Source: a bacterium
GTDB taxonomy: Bacteria; UBA9089; JASEIO01
Reading direction: 5' to 3'
DNA: 27,704 nt
Assembly: GCA_030017475.1 (NCBI GenBank)
Contig: JASEIO010000019.1
Location: 1-27,704 of the forward strand
Below, in pieces: positions 1 through 8,343 of the stretch (its first letter is position 1; the number at the start of each line of letters is the position of its first letter). The notes under the pieces were generated by a model, which made no database searches, was not told the DNA's origin, and saw only the letters and a program-made list of their open reading frames with translations. Position numbers and translations under genes: made by a program.

Positions 1-67
1 TTTTAGAGATGGTAAAATAACATGTTAATTAGCCGTTTTTTCATGAAGTTGGGTTAATAATTTGTCA

Positions 68-118
68 AGCATAGTCTTTGACCCAAATTCCTGTTGACAT
101 AATCAACGACTCTATGCT
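68..118. repeat. imperfect inverted repeat around the heme-operon promoter
   Basis: The left arm at 68-81 begins AGCATAG and the right arm at 103-118 ends CTATGCT. The arms match over about 13 bases with one mismatch and a 2-base bulge. The -35 box lies between the arms and the right arm runs into the -10 region, the usual placement for a repressor operator. No known regulator motif (for example Rex or Fur) is evident, so this is a candidate operator only. Confidence 0.35.
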
Positions 119-123
119 AAAAT
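94..123 (+). promoter_or_regulatory. sigma70-type promoter of the siroheme/heme operon
   Basis: A perfect -35 box TTGACA (94-99) is followed after 18 bases by an extended -10 box, TGcTAAAAT (TG at 115-116, hexamer 118-123). Transcription should begin near 130, leaving a leader of about 40 bases before the ribosome site GGAGAG at 161-166. All downstream genes to 6607 are on the same strand and mostly overlap, so this promoter probably drives the whole operon. Confidence 0.75.
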
Positions 124-171
124 CAGGCTGAGCTACGCAATTTTTTAGTGCTCGAACAAAGGAGAGAAAAG

Positions 172-810
172 GTGGCGAATTATTACCCACTTGTTTTAGA
201 CCTGACGGATAAAGAGTGTGTAGTTATTGGAGGAGGAGAGGTTGCCTGTCGGAAGGTTACGTCTTTATTAGCTTGTCAGGCGAAGGTTACTACAGTGAGT
301 CCTGCGCTCAATTCTCAGTTAAGGGATTATGCGATAAATAAAAGGATAATTCATATTGAACGAGAATATAGAAAGGAGGATTTAAAAGATGCCTTTTTAG
401 TTATTGGAGCAACTGATGATAGGAGTGTAAATGTTAAAATCGCAAATGATGCCAAGGGATTAGGTCTCCTTGTGAATATAGTTGATTCCCCAGATTTGAG
501 TAATTTTCTTGTACCTGCAAGCTTAAGAAGGGGGAAACTTATTATAGGTATTTCTACTTCAGGGGCTTCACCAGCCTTGGCTAAAAAGATTAGGAAAGAT
601 TTAGAAGATATTTATGGAGAGGAATATGCAACCTTTGTAGATCTATTGGGGAACTTAAGACCAAAGGTTTTTTCAAGATATAAAGAGGAAGAAGAAAGAC
701 GCCTATTATGGAAAAGGCTTGTTGAATCTGATATTCCGAAATTGATTAAAAATGGGAAAGATACGGAATGGAAAAAGAGGATAGAGGAGTTGATAAGCGA
801 AGGATTATGA
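172..810 (+). CDS. precorrin-2 dehydrogenase / sirohydrochlorin ferrochelatase (CysG N-terminal / Met8p type)
   Basis: This 212-residue cytoplasmic enzyme should use NAD+ to oxidise precorrin-2 to sirohydrochlorin and may also insert iron to give siroheme. A Rossmann signature GGGEVACRK lies at residues 20-28. The segment NIVDSPDLSNF (102-112) holds Asp105, which aligns with the catalytic Asp of CysG. The stand-alone length fits the Met8p/YlnF family without the methyltransferase half, which is encoded two genes downstream. I chose GTG at 172 because GGAGAG lies 5 bases upstream; an upstream in-frame GTG at 148 has no ribosome site. Its last bases overlap hemC by ATGA, so the two are translationally coupled. 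Ferrochelatase activity is inferred from the family. Confidence 0.9.
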   Translation: MANYYPLVLDLTDKECVVIGGGEVACRKVTSLLACQAKVTTVSPALNSQLRDYAINKRIIHIEREYRKEDLKDAFLVIGATDDRSVNVKIANDAKGLGLLVNIVDSPDLSNFLVPASLRRGKLIIGISTSGASPALAKKIRKDLEDIYGEEYATFVDLLGNLRPKVFSRYKEEEERRLLWKRLVESDIPKLIKNGKDTEWKKRIEELISEGL

Positions 811-1721
811 AGATAACTGTTGGCACTCGGGGAAGTAAGCTTGCCTTAATACAAACCGATTGGGTGATTGAGAGACTACACGAGTTGTATCCAAGGATAG
901 AGATTACTGTTAAGACGATAAAGACTAAAGGGGATAGAGTAAGATCTACCTTAGAGAAAATTAGAGGAAAGGGATTTTTTGTAAAAGAGATAGAAGAGGC
1001 TTTATTAAATAGGGAGATTGATATGGCTGTACATTCCATAAAGGATCTTCCTACAGAGCTTCCAAAAGGGTTACTTATTGGTGCTGTAACAAAAAGACTT
1101 GATCCAGGGGATGCCTTAATATCCAAAGATGGCAAAAAGATAGATGCCCTACCAGCGAACTCATCAATTGGGACAAGTAGTTTACGGAGAAAGGCTCAAC
1201 TTTTAGCCTATCGCCAGGATTTAAAGATACGTGATTTAAGAGGGAATTTAGATACCCGATTTAAAAAATTGGAAAAGATGGAATATTCTGCAATTGTGGT
1301 AGCAGCCTGTGGAGTAGAAAGATTTGGTTGGAAAGATAAGATAACTCAGATCTTGCCAACAGATATTTTCCTTCCTGCCTCTGGACAAGGTGCCTTAGGT
1401 ATAGAGATAAGGGTAGATGATGAAGAGATAAAGGAAGTGGTGAAAAAGCTAAATGATGAAAATTCTCATATTTGTATTGTAGCAGAGAGGTCATTCATTA
1501 GTACCTTAGGTGGTGGATGTAGGGTTCCAATTGGTGTATTGGGAGATATAAAGGAACAAGAACTTTCCTTACAAGGGGTAGTCTTATCCCCTGATGGAAA
1601 GAGGCTTATTAAGTCCAAGATCGAGGGGTCTAAAGAAGAGGCTATCGAGTTAGGGAAAGAACTTGCCTTTAGGATCATTGAACTTGGAGGAAAGGATATA
1701 TTGAAAGAGACCGTAGGATGA
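807..1721 (+). CDS. hemC: hydroxymethylbilane synthase (porphobilinogen deaminase)
   Basis: The 304-residue enzyme polymerises four porphobilinogens into hydroxymethylbilane. The N-terminus MKITVGTRGSKLAL is typical of the family. The catalytic Asp is D80 in HSIKDLP. The dipyrromethane-cofactor cysteine is C238 in LGGGCRVPIG. Length is normal (about 310). An earlier in-frame ATG at 768 lies inside the preceding gene and adds 13 residues absent from the family, so the ATG at 807, which overlaps the upstream stop as ATGA, is preferred. No hemA or hemB is seen nearby, so porphobilinogen must come from genes elsewhere. Confidence 0.95.
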   Translation: MKITVGTRGSKLALIQTDWVIERLHELYPRIEITVKTIKTKGDRVRSTLEKIRGKGFFVKEIEEALLNREIDMAVHSIKDLPTELPKGLLIGAVTKRLDPGDALISKDGKKIDALPANSSIGTSSLRRKAQLLAYRQDLKIRDLRGNLDTRFKKLEKMEYSAIVVAACGVERFGWKDKITQILPTDIFLPASGQGALGIEIRVDDEEIKEVVKKLNDENSHICIVAERSFISTLGGGCRVPIGVLGDIKEQELSLQGVVLSPDGKRLIKSKIEGSKEEAIELGKELAFRIIELGGKDILKETVG

Positions 1722-3223
1722 ACAAAGGAAAGGTGTATTTAGTTGGTGCAGGTCCTGGAGATGTAGGGCTATTAACCTTAAAGGGTTTAGAATGTGTTAA
1801 AAAGGCAGATGTATTGATATACGACCATTTGGTTAATCGTCACATTTTGTCTTTTGCTAAGGATTCTTCGGAAATAATCTATGCTGGAAAGTCTGGAAAA
1901 GAGAGGATAGAGCAGGAAGAAATCAATCATTTATTAGTAAATAAGGCACTCCGTGGTAAAGTAGTAGTTAGATTGAAGGGTGGAGATCCGTTTCTATTTG
2001 GTAGAGGGGGAGAAGAGGCATTATTTTTAGTCAAGAATGAAGTCCCTTTTGAGGTTGTACCTGGTATTCCATCTTCGCTGGCTTGTCCTGCCTATGCTGG
2101 AATTCCGATAACCCATAGGAAATATTCCTCGAGTTTAGCTATTATTACAGGACATGAGGACCCCAAAAAGGAGATATCATCTATTCCATGGGATAGGATC
2201 TCTTTGGTTGAGACACTGATTATATTAATGGGGGTAAGGAACCTACAAGAGATCGTTGATAGATTAATTAAAGGTGGTCGTAAAGAAACAACCCCTATAG
2301 CAGTAATAAGATGGGGAACAAGGAACAATCAGCAAACAATAGTTGGCACCTTGAGGGATATTGTAGAGAAGGCAAGACAGATTACGCCCCCTGCAACAAT
2401 TGTGGTTGGAGATGTAGTTAGATTAAGAAAGAGACTTAATTGGTTTGAAAAAAGGCCATTATTTGGAAAGGGGATCTTAGTTACTCGGGATAAAGAAGGG
2501 ATAAGTGAATTAAGTAATCTATTAAGAAGCTATGGAGCCCAGGTCTTTGAGACACCACTTATTAAAATCCTTCCTCCAGAGAATTTTGATGGATTAGATC
2601 TTTCAATCGATAAACTTAGTGAATATAATTGGATTGTTTTTACAAGTAAAAATGGGGTGAGGTATTTCTTAGATAGATTAAGATGCAAAAATAGAGATAT
2701 TCGAGAATTAAAAGGAATAAGGATAGCCTGTATTGGGAAAAAGACCAGTGAAGAGATAGAAAGACTTGGATTGATTGTAGATTGCCAACCGAAGAGATAT
2801 GAAACGGATGCCTTAATAGAAAGTCTAAAGGTGTGGAATCTAAAAGGAACTCGGATTTTATTACCAAGGGCTGATAAAGCTCGAGGTTTATTGTCTGCGG
2901 AATTAAAAAAGGAAGGTGCAGAGGTTACGGAAGTTATAGCCTATAGGATAGTGAAGGAGGAAAGTGTAGATGAGGTAAAGAGATGTTTTAAAGATCGAAA
3001 GATTGATGTTATAACCTTCACTAGTTCAACAGCTGTTCAAAATTTTTATGAGATTTTTAGGGATAAGGACATAAATAGATTATTAAAAGGAGTTAAGGTG
3101 GCATGTATTGGTCCAGTAACCTCAAAAACAGCAGAGGACTTAGGGATTGATGTACACATTACGCCAACTGAATATACCATTTCGGGTTTAGTAAAGGCAA
3201 TCTTAAAGAGGGCCGCAAGATGA
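1718..3223 (+). CDS. cobA/hemD: fused uroporphyrinogen-III C-methyltransferase / uroporphyrinogen-III synthase
   Basis: This is a 501-residue two-domain protein. Residues 1 to about 245 are the SAM-dependent methyltransferase (SUMT), with VGAGPGDVGLLTLKG near the start, VRLKGGDPFLFGRGG around residues 84-98 and PAYAGIPITHR. Residues about 250-501 are the HemD domain (FTSKNGVRYF, ITFTSSTAVQNF, CIGPVTSKTA). HemD cyclises hydroxymethylbilane to uroporphyrinogen III, and SUMT methylates it twice to precorrin-2, the substrate of the first gene in the operon. This fusion is common in anaerobic bacteria. The start overlaps the hemC stop as ATGA. The three genes together cover porphobilinogen to siroheme. 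Confidence 0.95.
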   Translation: MNKGKVYLVGAGPGDVGLLTLKGLECVKKADVLIYDHLVNRHILSFAKDSSEIIYAGKSGKERIEQEEINHLLVNKALRGKVVVRLKGGDPFLFGRGGEEALFLVKNEVPFEVVPGIPSSLACPAYAGIPITHRKYSSSLAIITGHEDPKKEISSIPWDRISLVETLIILMGVRNLQEIVDRLIKGGRKETTPIAVIRWGTRNNQQTIVGTLRDIVEKARQITPPATIVVGDVVRLRKRLNWFEKRPLFGKGILVTRDKEGISELSNLLRSYGAQVFETPLIKILPPENFDGLDLSIDKLSEYNWIVFTSKNGVRYFLDRLRCKNRDIRELKGIRIACIGKKTSEEIERLGLIVDCQPKRYETDALIESLKVWNLKGTRILLPRADKARGLLSAELKKEGAEVTEVIAYRIVKEESVDEVKRCFKDRKIDVITFTSSTAVQNFYEIFRDKDINRLLKGVKVACIGPVTSKTAEDLGIDVHITPTEYTISGLVKAILKRAAR

Positions 3224-3266
3224 ACGCAGGTTGTAACGGAAGATAACTCTTCTTGTAATCAGCGTT
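3223..3266 (+). other. possible RNA stem-loop in the spacer before the AhbC-like gene
   Basis: The 85-base spacer is the only sizeable gap in an otherwise overlapping gene string. It holds outer arms AACGC (3223-3227) and GCGTT (3262-3266) and an inner hairpin GAAGA-TAAC-TCTTC (3239-3252). No T-run follows, so it is not an ordinary terminator. It could be a processing or stability element; support is weak. Confidence 0.25.
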
Positions 3267-3308
3267 AATCTTTGCGTCCCATTAAGTTGATCCGAAAGGC
3301 TCGAAGAT

Positions 3309-4412
3309 ATGATAGGATTTACCAACTTGTTGTGTGGAACCTCTAATGAATCTGTAAGACTTAACCATCAACCAATAGTGGTTTGGAATATTACCAATAG
3401 ATGTAATCTAAAATGTAAGCATTGTTATATCGAGGCGGATGATATAGATTATAAAGATGAATTAACCACAAATGAGGGAAAAGAACTAATCGATGATTTG
3501 GCTGAGCTACAAGTACCAGTACTTCTTTTTTCTGGTGGTGAACCACTAATTAGAAAAGATATCTTTGAATTAGGGTATTATGCCAATCTTAAAGGAATAA
3601 GGTCCGTAATCTCTTCTAATGGCACCTTGATCAATAAACAGATTGCACGGGATATAAAACAGGCCGGATTTCAATATGTAGGGATATCAATTGATGGACT
3701 TGAGGAAACCCATGACAATTTTAGAGGAATTAAGGGATCATTTAATAAATCATTAGAAGGTTTGAAGATTTTAAGAAAAGAAGGGATAAAGACAGGGATT
3801 AGGTTTACTATTAATAGATTTAACTATAAAGAACTTAAAGATTTGCTTGATTTAGCGATTAGAGAAAGGGTCCCTCGATTTTGCATGTATCATTTAGTAT
3901 ATAGTGGCAGAGGAAGAGATATGATGAATGAAGATACATCAAGTGATGAGAAGCGAGAATATATTACGTATCTCATATCTAAAATCATAGAACTTGGAAA
4001 ACTTAATGTAGGATTAGAGATTCTTACTGCAGATAATCATGTAGATGGGGTTTATATCTATCAGTATATTACTGAGACAAGACCTGAGAAAGGGAATGAA
4101 ATTTTGCGGATTTTACGGTCATATGGTGGCTGTTCAGCTGGTGATAAAATAGCATCAATTGATGCTACAGGCAATGTTCACCCTTGTCAGTTTTGGGGAC
4201 ATAAAACATTGGGAAATATTAGAGAAAGAAAATTTAGTGAAATTTGGGATGATAATGGATTCCTGCTTAAGCTGCGAAATAAATCTATTTATCTAAAAGG
4301 TAAGTGTGGAGAATGTAAATATAAAGAGATATGTGGTGGATGTAGAGTTAGGGCTGAAGCTATTTACAAGGATATCTGGGCTCCTGACCCAGCTTGTTAC
4401 ATCTTCATTTAG
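3309..4412 (+). CDS. ahbC: radical SAM/SPASM protein, AhbC-like (12,18-didecarboxysiroheme deacetylase)
   Basis: AhbC removes the acetate side chains of 12,18-didecarboxysiroheme to give iron-coproporphyrin III in the siroheme-dependent heme pathway. The N-terminus MIGFTNLLCGT resembles AhbC/NirJ1 proteins. The radical SAM cluster motif is C32-x3-C36-x2-C39 (CNLKCKHC). A C-terminal SPASM-like region with many cysteines (GGCSAGD, HPCQFWG, CGECKYKEICGGC, DPAC) would bind extra clusters. The 367-residue length fits the family. Its position directly after siroheme genes supports AhbC over PqqE or other SPASM maturases. The decarboxylases AhbA/AhbB and the last enzyme AhbD are not in the window, so a related NirJ role (heme d1) is not excluded. 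AAGG lies 9-10 bases before the ATG. Confidence 0.8.
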   Translation: MIGFTNLLCGTSNESVRLNHQPIVVWNITNRCNLKCKHCYIEADDIDYKDELTTNEGKELIDDLAELQVPVLLFSGGEPLIRKDIFELGYYANLKGIRSVISSNGTLINKQIARDIKQAGFQYVGISIDGLEETHDNFRGIKGSFNKSLEGLKILRKEGIKTGIRFTINRFNYKELKDLLDLAIRERVPRFCMYHLVYSGRGRDMMNEDTSSDEKREYITYLISKIIELGKLNVGLEILTADNHVDGVYIYQYITETRPEKGNEILRILRSYGGCSAGDKIASIDATGNVHPCQFWGHKTLGNIRERKFSEIWDDNGFLLKLRNKSIYLKGKCGECKYKEICGGCRVRAEAIYKDIWAPDPACYIFI

Positions 4413-4444
4413 TTCCTTTTAATGGAGCGAAACGGAAGGTCATT

Positions 4445-5239
4445 ATGAATGAACAGGTAGAGAATTTTAAGGTAGTACGAGTTAAAATAGATAGAAAGGA
4501 AAGACAAGAGGACATAGTGATTAAAGAGGTTCCTTTAACCATTTTCTTAAATGGAGAAGAGTTAGTAACCCTACTCTGTACACCTCATGGTCTAAAATAC
4601 TTAGCCATAGGATTTTTGGCTACAGAAGGCTTTATAAAAAAAAGGGAAGATATTAAGGATATTTCGCTTGATCAAGAGAAAGGTATAATAAAGGTTACGG
4701 CAGAAGATAATCTGGAATTGGCAAAGAAGACCTTTGCAAAAAGGATAATTCCATCAGGCTGCGGTAAAGGGACTCTATTTTATAGCCTTAGCGATACTTT
4801 GGATTGCTCTATAGTTCAGAGTGATATAAAGGTTCAACATACGGAGATCTTCAAACTAATGAAAGAGTTTCAGAGAGGTTCTACGCTATTCAGAAAAACT
4901 GGTGGTGTACATAGTTGTGCTATATGTAAAGACTCTGAGATACTCAAATCCCATGATGATATTGGTAGGCATAATGCCTTGAATAAAGTCTTAGGGGAAT
5001 GTTTCTTAAGGGGGATCTCCACAAATGATAAATTGATATTAACAAGTGGAAGAATCTCATCAGATATTCTTATAAATGGTGCAAAATGGAACATTTCAAT
5101 TATTATATCACGTGGTGCACCTACGAACTTAGCAATCAAGCTGGCAGAAAGGCTTGGAATAACACTCATTGGTTTTGTAAGAGGACAAAGGATGAATATC
5201 TATACCCATCCTGAAAAGGTTATTGTCGAGGGTGAATAA
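4445..5239 (+). CDS. fdhD: formate dehydrogenase accessory sulfurtransferase FdhD
   Basis: FdhD passes sulfur from a cysteine desulfurase (IscS) to the molybdenum or tungsten bis-MGD cofactor of formate dehydrogenase. Family segments seen are GFLATEGFI, PSGCGKGT, GGVHSCAIC, DDIGRHNALNKV and TSGRISSDI. The first active-site cysteine is C106. The second cysteine of the E. coli CxxC loop is replaced (CGKG), as occurs in part of the family. The start is the ATG at 4445, with GGAAGG 5 bases upstream; an earlier TTG at 4394 lies inside the previous gene. At 264 residues the length is normal. A MOSC protein two genes on fits a molybdo/tungsto-enzyme theme, but the dehydrogenase itself is not in the window. 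Confidence 0.92.
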   Translation: MNEQVENFKVVRVKIDRKERQEDIVIKEVPLTIFLNGEELVTLLCTPHGLKYLAIGFLATEGFIKKREDIKDISLDQEKGIIKVTAEDNLELAKKTFAKRIIPSGCGKGTLFYSLSDTLDCSIVQSDIKVQHTEIFKLMKEFQRGSTLFRKTGGVHSCAICKDSEILKSHDDIGRHNALNKVLGECFLRGISTNDKLILTSGRISSDILINGAKWNISIIISRGAPTNLAIKLAERLGITLIGFVRGQRMNIYTHPEKVIVEGE

Positions 5240-5253
5240 AGACAGAGGTGTTT

Positions 5254-6195
5254 ATGAAACAGGATTTGATAGAAAGAATTGAAAAGCTAAAGAAGAAGAG
5301 GGATGTAATTATTTTAGCCCATAACTATCAATTACCCGAAGTCCAGGATATCGCTGACTTTGTTGGTGACTCTCTTGATCTTTCAAGAAAAGCAGCTAAT
5401 ACAACGGCATCGGTAATAGTCTTCTGTGGGGTTCAATTTATGGCAGAGACCGCTAAAATACTTTCCCCAGAAAAGACGGTTTTATTACCTGATTTGCGTG
5501 CAGGCTGCCCATTAGCAGATATGGTCACTCCAGAGAAACTTCGTCAGAGGAAAGAGGAAAACCCTGATGCTACAGTCATCTGTTATATAAACTCCAGTGC
5601 AGAGGTCAAAGCAGAATCGGATATATGCTGTACTTCAGCAAATGCTCAGAAAGTTGTAGAATCAGTCCCAAACAATCGAGAAATAATCTTCATACCAGAT
5701 AAATGGTTGGGTAATTATGTATTAAATCGAACCAATCGTAAGTTAATTCTATGGAACGGCCACTGTCCTACTCATCTAATGATCTCACGGGAGAATATCT
5801 TACTACTTAAGGAGAGACATCCAGATGCCCATGTTTTAGTCCACCCAGAATGTACTCGTTCGGTAGTAGATATAGCTACGCATACATTAAGTACGAATGG
5901 AATGGTTGATTACGTTAAAAGGTCAAAGGCAAGGGACTTCATCATAGGGACAGAGGTTGGGATATTGCATAGATTAAAGAAGGAGAATCCTGAAAAGCGT
6001 TTCTACCCAGCCTCAGTTTTAGCTGAATGTCCTAATATGAAGTTGATCAACTTAGAAAAGATCCTGTGGTCATTAGAGAATATGAAATACGAAATAGAGA
6101 TTTCGGAAGAGATACGAATAAGGGCAAAAGAGGCTGTTTCGAAGATGCTTGAGATTAATAATGAAAGAGGGAAGGATTATTTCAATCAATATTAG
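5254..6195 (+). CDS. nadA: quinolinate synthase A
   Basis: NadA condenses iminoaspartate with dihydroxyacetone phosphate to quinolinate for NAD synthesis, using an oxygen-sensitive [4Fe-4S] cluster. The 313-residue protein shows LAHNYQLPEVQDIADFVGDS near the N-terminus and CGVQFMAETAKIL. The likely cluster ligands are C85 (AGCPLADM), C171 (NGHCPTH) and C259 (LAECPNM); their spacing of 86 and 88 matches the family. HPECTRSVVDIA and GTEVGILHRL are also present. The ATG at 5254 is preferred over a GTG at 5248 because AGAGG (5244-5248) then sits 5 bases upstream. The partners nadB and nadC are not nearby. Confidence 0.95.
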   Translation: MKQDLIERIEKLKKKRDVIILAHNYQLPEVQDIADFVGDSLDLSRKAANTTASVIVFCGVQFMAETAKILSPEKTVLLPDLRAGCPLADMVTPEKLRQRKEENPDATVICYINSSAEVKAESDICCTSANAQKVVESVPNNREIIFIPDKWLGNYVLNRTNRKLILWNGHCPTHLMISRENILLLKERHPDAHVLVHPECTRSVVDIATHTLSTNGMVDYVKRSKARDFIIGTEVGILHRLKKENPEKRFYPASVLAECPNMKLINLEKILWSLENMKYEIEISEEIRIRAKEAVSKMLEINNERGKDYFNQY

Positions 6196-6607
6196 TTCAA
6201 AGAAGGGAACAAAGAAGCAACCTGTTAATGGACCCTGGGAGGTAATTAAAGAGTGCGGTTTAAAGGATGACGCCCATTGCGGTCCTTGGCATCGTCAGGT
6301 GAGTCTTCTTGCTTTGGAGTCGATTGAGCAGATGAAGAAGTGTGGACTCAAGGTCTGCCCAGGAGACTTCGGAGAAAACCTTACAATCAGCGGGATAAAT
6401 CTCGTATCTTTACCTATTGGTACAAAAATCTATGTAGGGAAAGAGGTGCTTTTGCAGGTATCACAAATTGGTAAGGAATGCCACACCCGTTGTGCTATCT
6501 ATTACCAGGCTGGGGACTGTATCATGCCACGAGAGGGAATCTTTGCTGAGGTTATAAAGGGAGGGATAGTCCAGGTTGGAGATAAGATTCAGATTAGAAA
6601 AACTTAA
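6161..6607 (+). CDS. MOSC domain protein
   Basis: This 148-residue stand-alone MOSC (molybdenum cofactor sulfurase C-terminal) protein has the family features GPWHRQVSLL, CPGDFGENLTISG, PIGTKIYVG and a conserved cysteine in GKECHTRC, followed by GIFAEVIKGG. MOSC proteins bind or modify pterin-molybdenum cofactors or carry sulfur to them. The exact substrate is unknown. The ATG at 6161 lies within the end of nadA, giving a 35-base overlap; an upstream TTG at 6149 would lengthen it by four residues. The position close to fdhD supports a cofactor-maturation role. It ends the rightward operon and converges on cutA with a 54-base gap that shows no convincing terminator. Confidence 0.85.
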   Translation: MKEGRIISINISSKKGTKKQPVNGPWEVIKECGLKDDAHCGPWHRQVSLLALESIEQMKKCGLKVCPGDFGENLTISGINLVSLPIGTKIYVGKEVLLQVSQIGKECHTRCAIYYQAGDCIMPREGIFAEVIKGGIVQVGDKIQIRKT

Positions 6608-6661
6608 GATTTGATTTGAGCGTATAGAAATCTCTCAACCAATCTTTGACCAATCTAATTT

Positions 6662-6994
6662 TTATTCCTTGTTTCCTATACTTTCACTTACCCACTTCAG
6701 GTATTCTTGATTTCCGCCAATTATAGGAAGAGCAATTATCTCAGGCACACTGTAGCCGTGAAGTTCTTTTACAAGTTTCACGACATCATCCAAAAGGTGT
6801 TCCTCAGTCTTAACTATTAATAGTACTTCACTTGCAGAATCGATTCCTCCTTGCCACCAAAATAGTGAATGAACCCCAGGGAGAATATTCACACAGGCAG
6901 CCTTCTTCTTGTTCAACAATGCATTGGCAATCTTCTTTGCCTCTTCATCTGTAGAAGCGGTTATGAAGATAACTATATGAGATAACCTTTTCAT
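6662..6994 (-). CDS. cutA: divalent-cation tolerance protein CutA
   Basis: This 110-residue protein of the CutA1 family forms small trimers with a ferredoxin-like fold. Family markers are VIFITASTDEEAKKIANALL near the start, KKAACVNILPGVHSLFWW in the middle, and then VLLIVKTEEHL and HGYSVPEIIALPI. CutA has been linked to copper tolerance in E. coli, but its general role is unsettled. Its ATG overlaps the stop of the upstream gene (ATGA), so it is translationally coupled to the end of the large leftward operon. Identification is firm; a functional link to the Flx/Hdr/Met genes is not shown by the sequence. Confidence 0.93.
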   Translation of the reverse strand: MKRLSHIVIFITASTDEEAKKIANALLNKKKAACVNILPGVHSLFWWQGGIDSASEVLLIVKTEEHLLDDVVKLVKELHGYSVPEIIALPIIGGNQEYLKWVSESIGNKE

Positions 6995-7368
6995 TCCTTA
7001 ATCCTTTCCAATATAATCTTCTCTCCAGATGCTACCTTCTTAAATTCATCTGGATTATCACATACCTTTCCAACTACCTCCACACTACTTGCTGGTCTAA
7101 TCTCGCTTCCTTTGCTAATAGGAGTTTTACCAAAGAATATACAGAAAGCAGGCCCTTGTGGCCAATACCCAAGATCACCTTTTTCTACCACATCTTTGGG
7201 ATTTTCAAGATTAGCCTTGACTGGAATCGAGAAATATATCTCATCTCCCCAGGTTGAAACTTCTGCCTGAATAGGGAGAATATCCCAGATAAGTCCGGCT
7301 ACCTCAGAATCGTTCAGTTCGGCTAAAACCTCAACATCTCCAGTCCTTATTCTGATCCTTTTCTCCAT
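6991..7368 (-). CDS. cyclophilin-like fold protein (TM1367/DUF369 type)
   Basis: This 125-residue protein begins with the pattern IRIRTGDVEVLAELNDS and carries STWGDEIYFSIPV and GDLGYWPQGPAFCIFFGKTP. These are the conserved blocks of the small cyclophilin-like family typified by TM1367 of Thermotoga. Family members share the cyclophilin barrel but have no proven prolyl-isomerase activity or known substrate. A GGGGG ribosome site lies 7 bases before the ATG. It is the second-last gene of the leftward operon and overlaps cutA by ATGA. Its role is unknown. Confidence 0.8.
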   Translation of the reverse strand: MEKRIRIRTGDVEVLAELNDSEVAGLIWDILPIQAEVSTWGDEIYFSIPVKANLENPKDVVEKGDLGYWPQGPAFCIFFGKTPISKGSEIRPASSVEVVGKVCDNPDEFKKVASGEKIILERIKE

Positions 7369-7419
7369 AGATTTACCCCCTTCCTCACTTGATTAACATG
7401 GTCAGATACTCCTTTTAAA

Positions 7420-8343
7420 TTACACCCCGGGTCTTGGAAGTAGCCCTGCACGTTTTACTATCTCAGGTACCATCTCCTCCCACTCTATCGCCATCAGATG
7501 AATCCCGGAAATCCCATCGATTTCCCTGAGTCTTTGAATGGTTTCTACGCAGATATTAATTCCTTCTTCCTTGCACTTCTCTTTTGGGACACCTTTTAAC
7601 CTATCAATTACCTCGTCAGGGATATCCATGCCTGCTACATGTTCCTTCATATATCTTGCCATCCCCACTGATTTAAGGGGTGTCACACCGGCCAATATAT
7701 ATACCTTCTCATGCAGTCCTTTATCCCTGGCCATATTCATGAAATCTTCGAATCTTTTTAAATTGAATACACTTTGGGTCTGGACAAAATCAACTCCTGC
7801 CTTGATCTTTTTAGCCAATCTTGTCACCCGAAATTCAAATGGCGTAGCAAAAGGATTGATAGCCGCACCGATGAACATCTTTGGTATTCCCTGAATCTTA
7901 TCTCCTCCTAAAACACATCCTTCATCCCGCATTAGCTTCACTGTTTGAATCAATTGGATAGAATCTAAATCAAAAACGTTCTTTGATTGAGGATGATTGC
8001 CAAATGATTGATGATCACCTGTTAGGCACAGAATATTTCTAATCCCTAAGGCATAGGCACCAAAGATGTCTGACTGTATTGCAATCCTATTTCTATCCCG
8101 AGTAACCATTTGCATTATTGGCTCTAAACCTAATTGTCGTAAGATTGCACAAGTCGAGATGCTTGACATCCTTACAATGGATGTCTGATTGTCAGTTACA
8201 TTAACTGCATCAACATTCCCACGGAAAAATTCGGCTTTTTTATGAACTACTTCCGTATCAGCACCTTTTGGAGGACCACATTCCCCTGTAATTACAAATT
8301 CTCCTTTCTCTAATAATCTCTCAAGGTTACTTCCAGATTTCAT
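7420..8343 (-). CDS. metF: methylenetetrahydrofolate reductase, catalytic subunit
   Basis: This 307-residue TIM-barrel flavoenzyme converts 5,10-methylene-THF to 5-methyl-THF, the last folate step of the methyl branch of the Wood-Ljungdahl pathway. Family blocks are ITGECGPPKGAD with the catalytic-type Glu, NVTDNQTSIVRMSS, EPIMQMVTRDRNR, NILCLTGDHQ, FVQTQSVFNLKRFEDF and HLMAIEWEEMVPEIV. The short form without the eukaryotic regulatory domain is the bacterial type that partners with MetV. It overlaps metV by ATGA and has only a weak ribosome site, so it is probably translated by coupling. In acetogens such enzymes associate with Hdr-type modules; here hdrBC and flxABCD are upstream in the same operon. 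Confidence 0.95.
   Translation of the reverse strand: MKSGSNLERLLEKGEFVITGECGPPKGADTEVVHKKAEFFRGNVDAVNVTDNQTSIVRMSSISTCAILRQLGLEPIMQMVTRDRNRIAIQSDIFGAYALGIRNILCLTGDHQSFGNHPQSKNVFDLDSIQLIQTVKLMRDEGCVLGGDKIQGIPKMFIGAAINPFATPFEFRVTRLAKKIKAGVDFVQTQSVFNLKRFEDFMNMARDKGLHEKVYILAGVTPLKSVGMARYMKEHVAGMDIPDEVIDRLKGVPKEKCKEEGINICVETIQRLREIDGISGIHLMAIEWEEMVPEIVKRAGLLPRPGV

Noticed and set aside
746-1678. Open frames on the minus strand opposite hemC
   Set aside because: They are antisense to a well-conserved gene, have no ribosome sites, and their products are low-complexity Ser/Leu-rich.
6604-6661. Bidirectional terminator between the MOSC gene and cutA
   Set aside because: Only short, poorly pairing repeats (ACCAATCT twice) and no convincing stem with a T-run on either strand.
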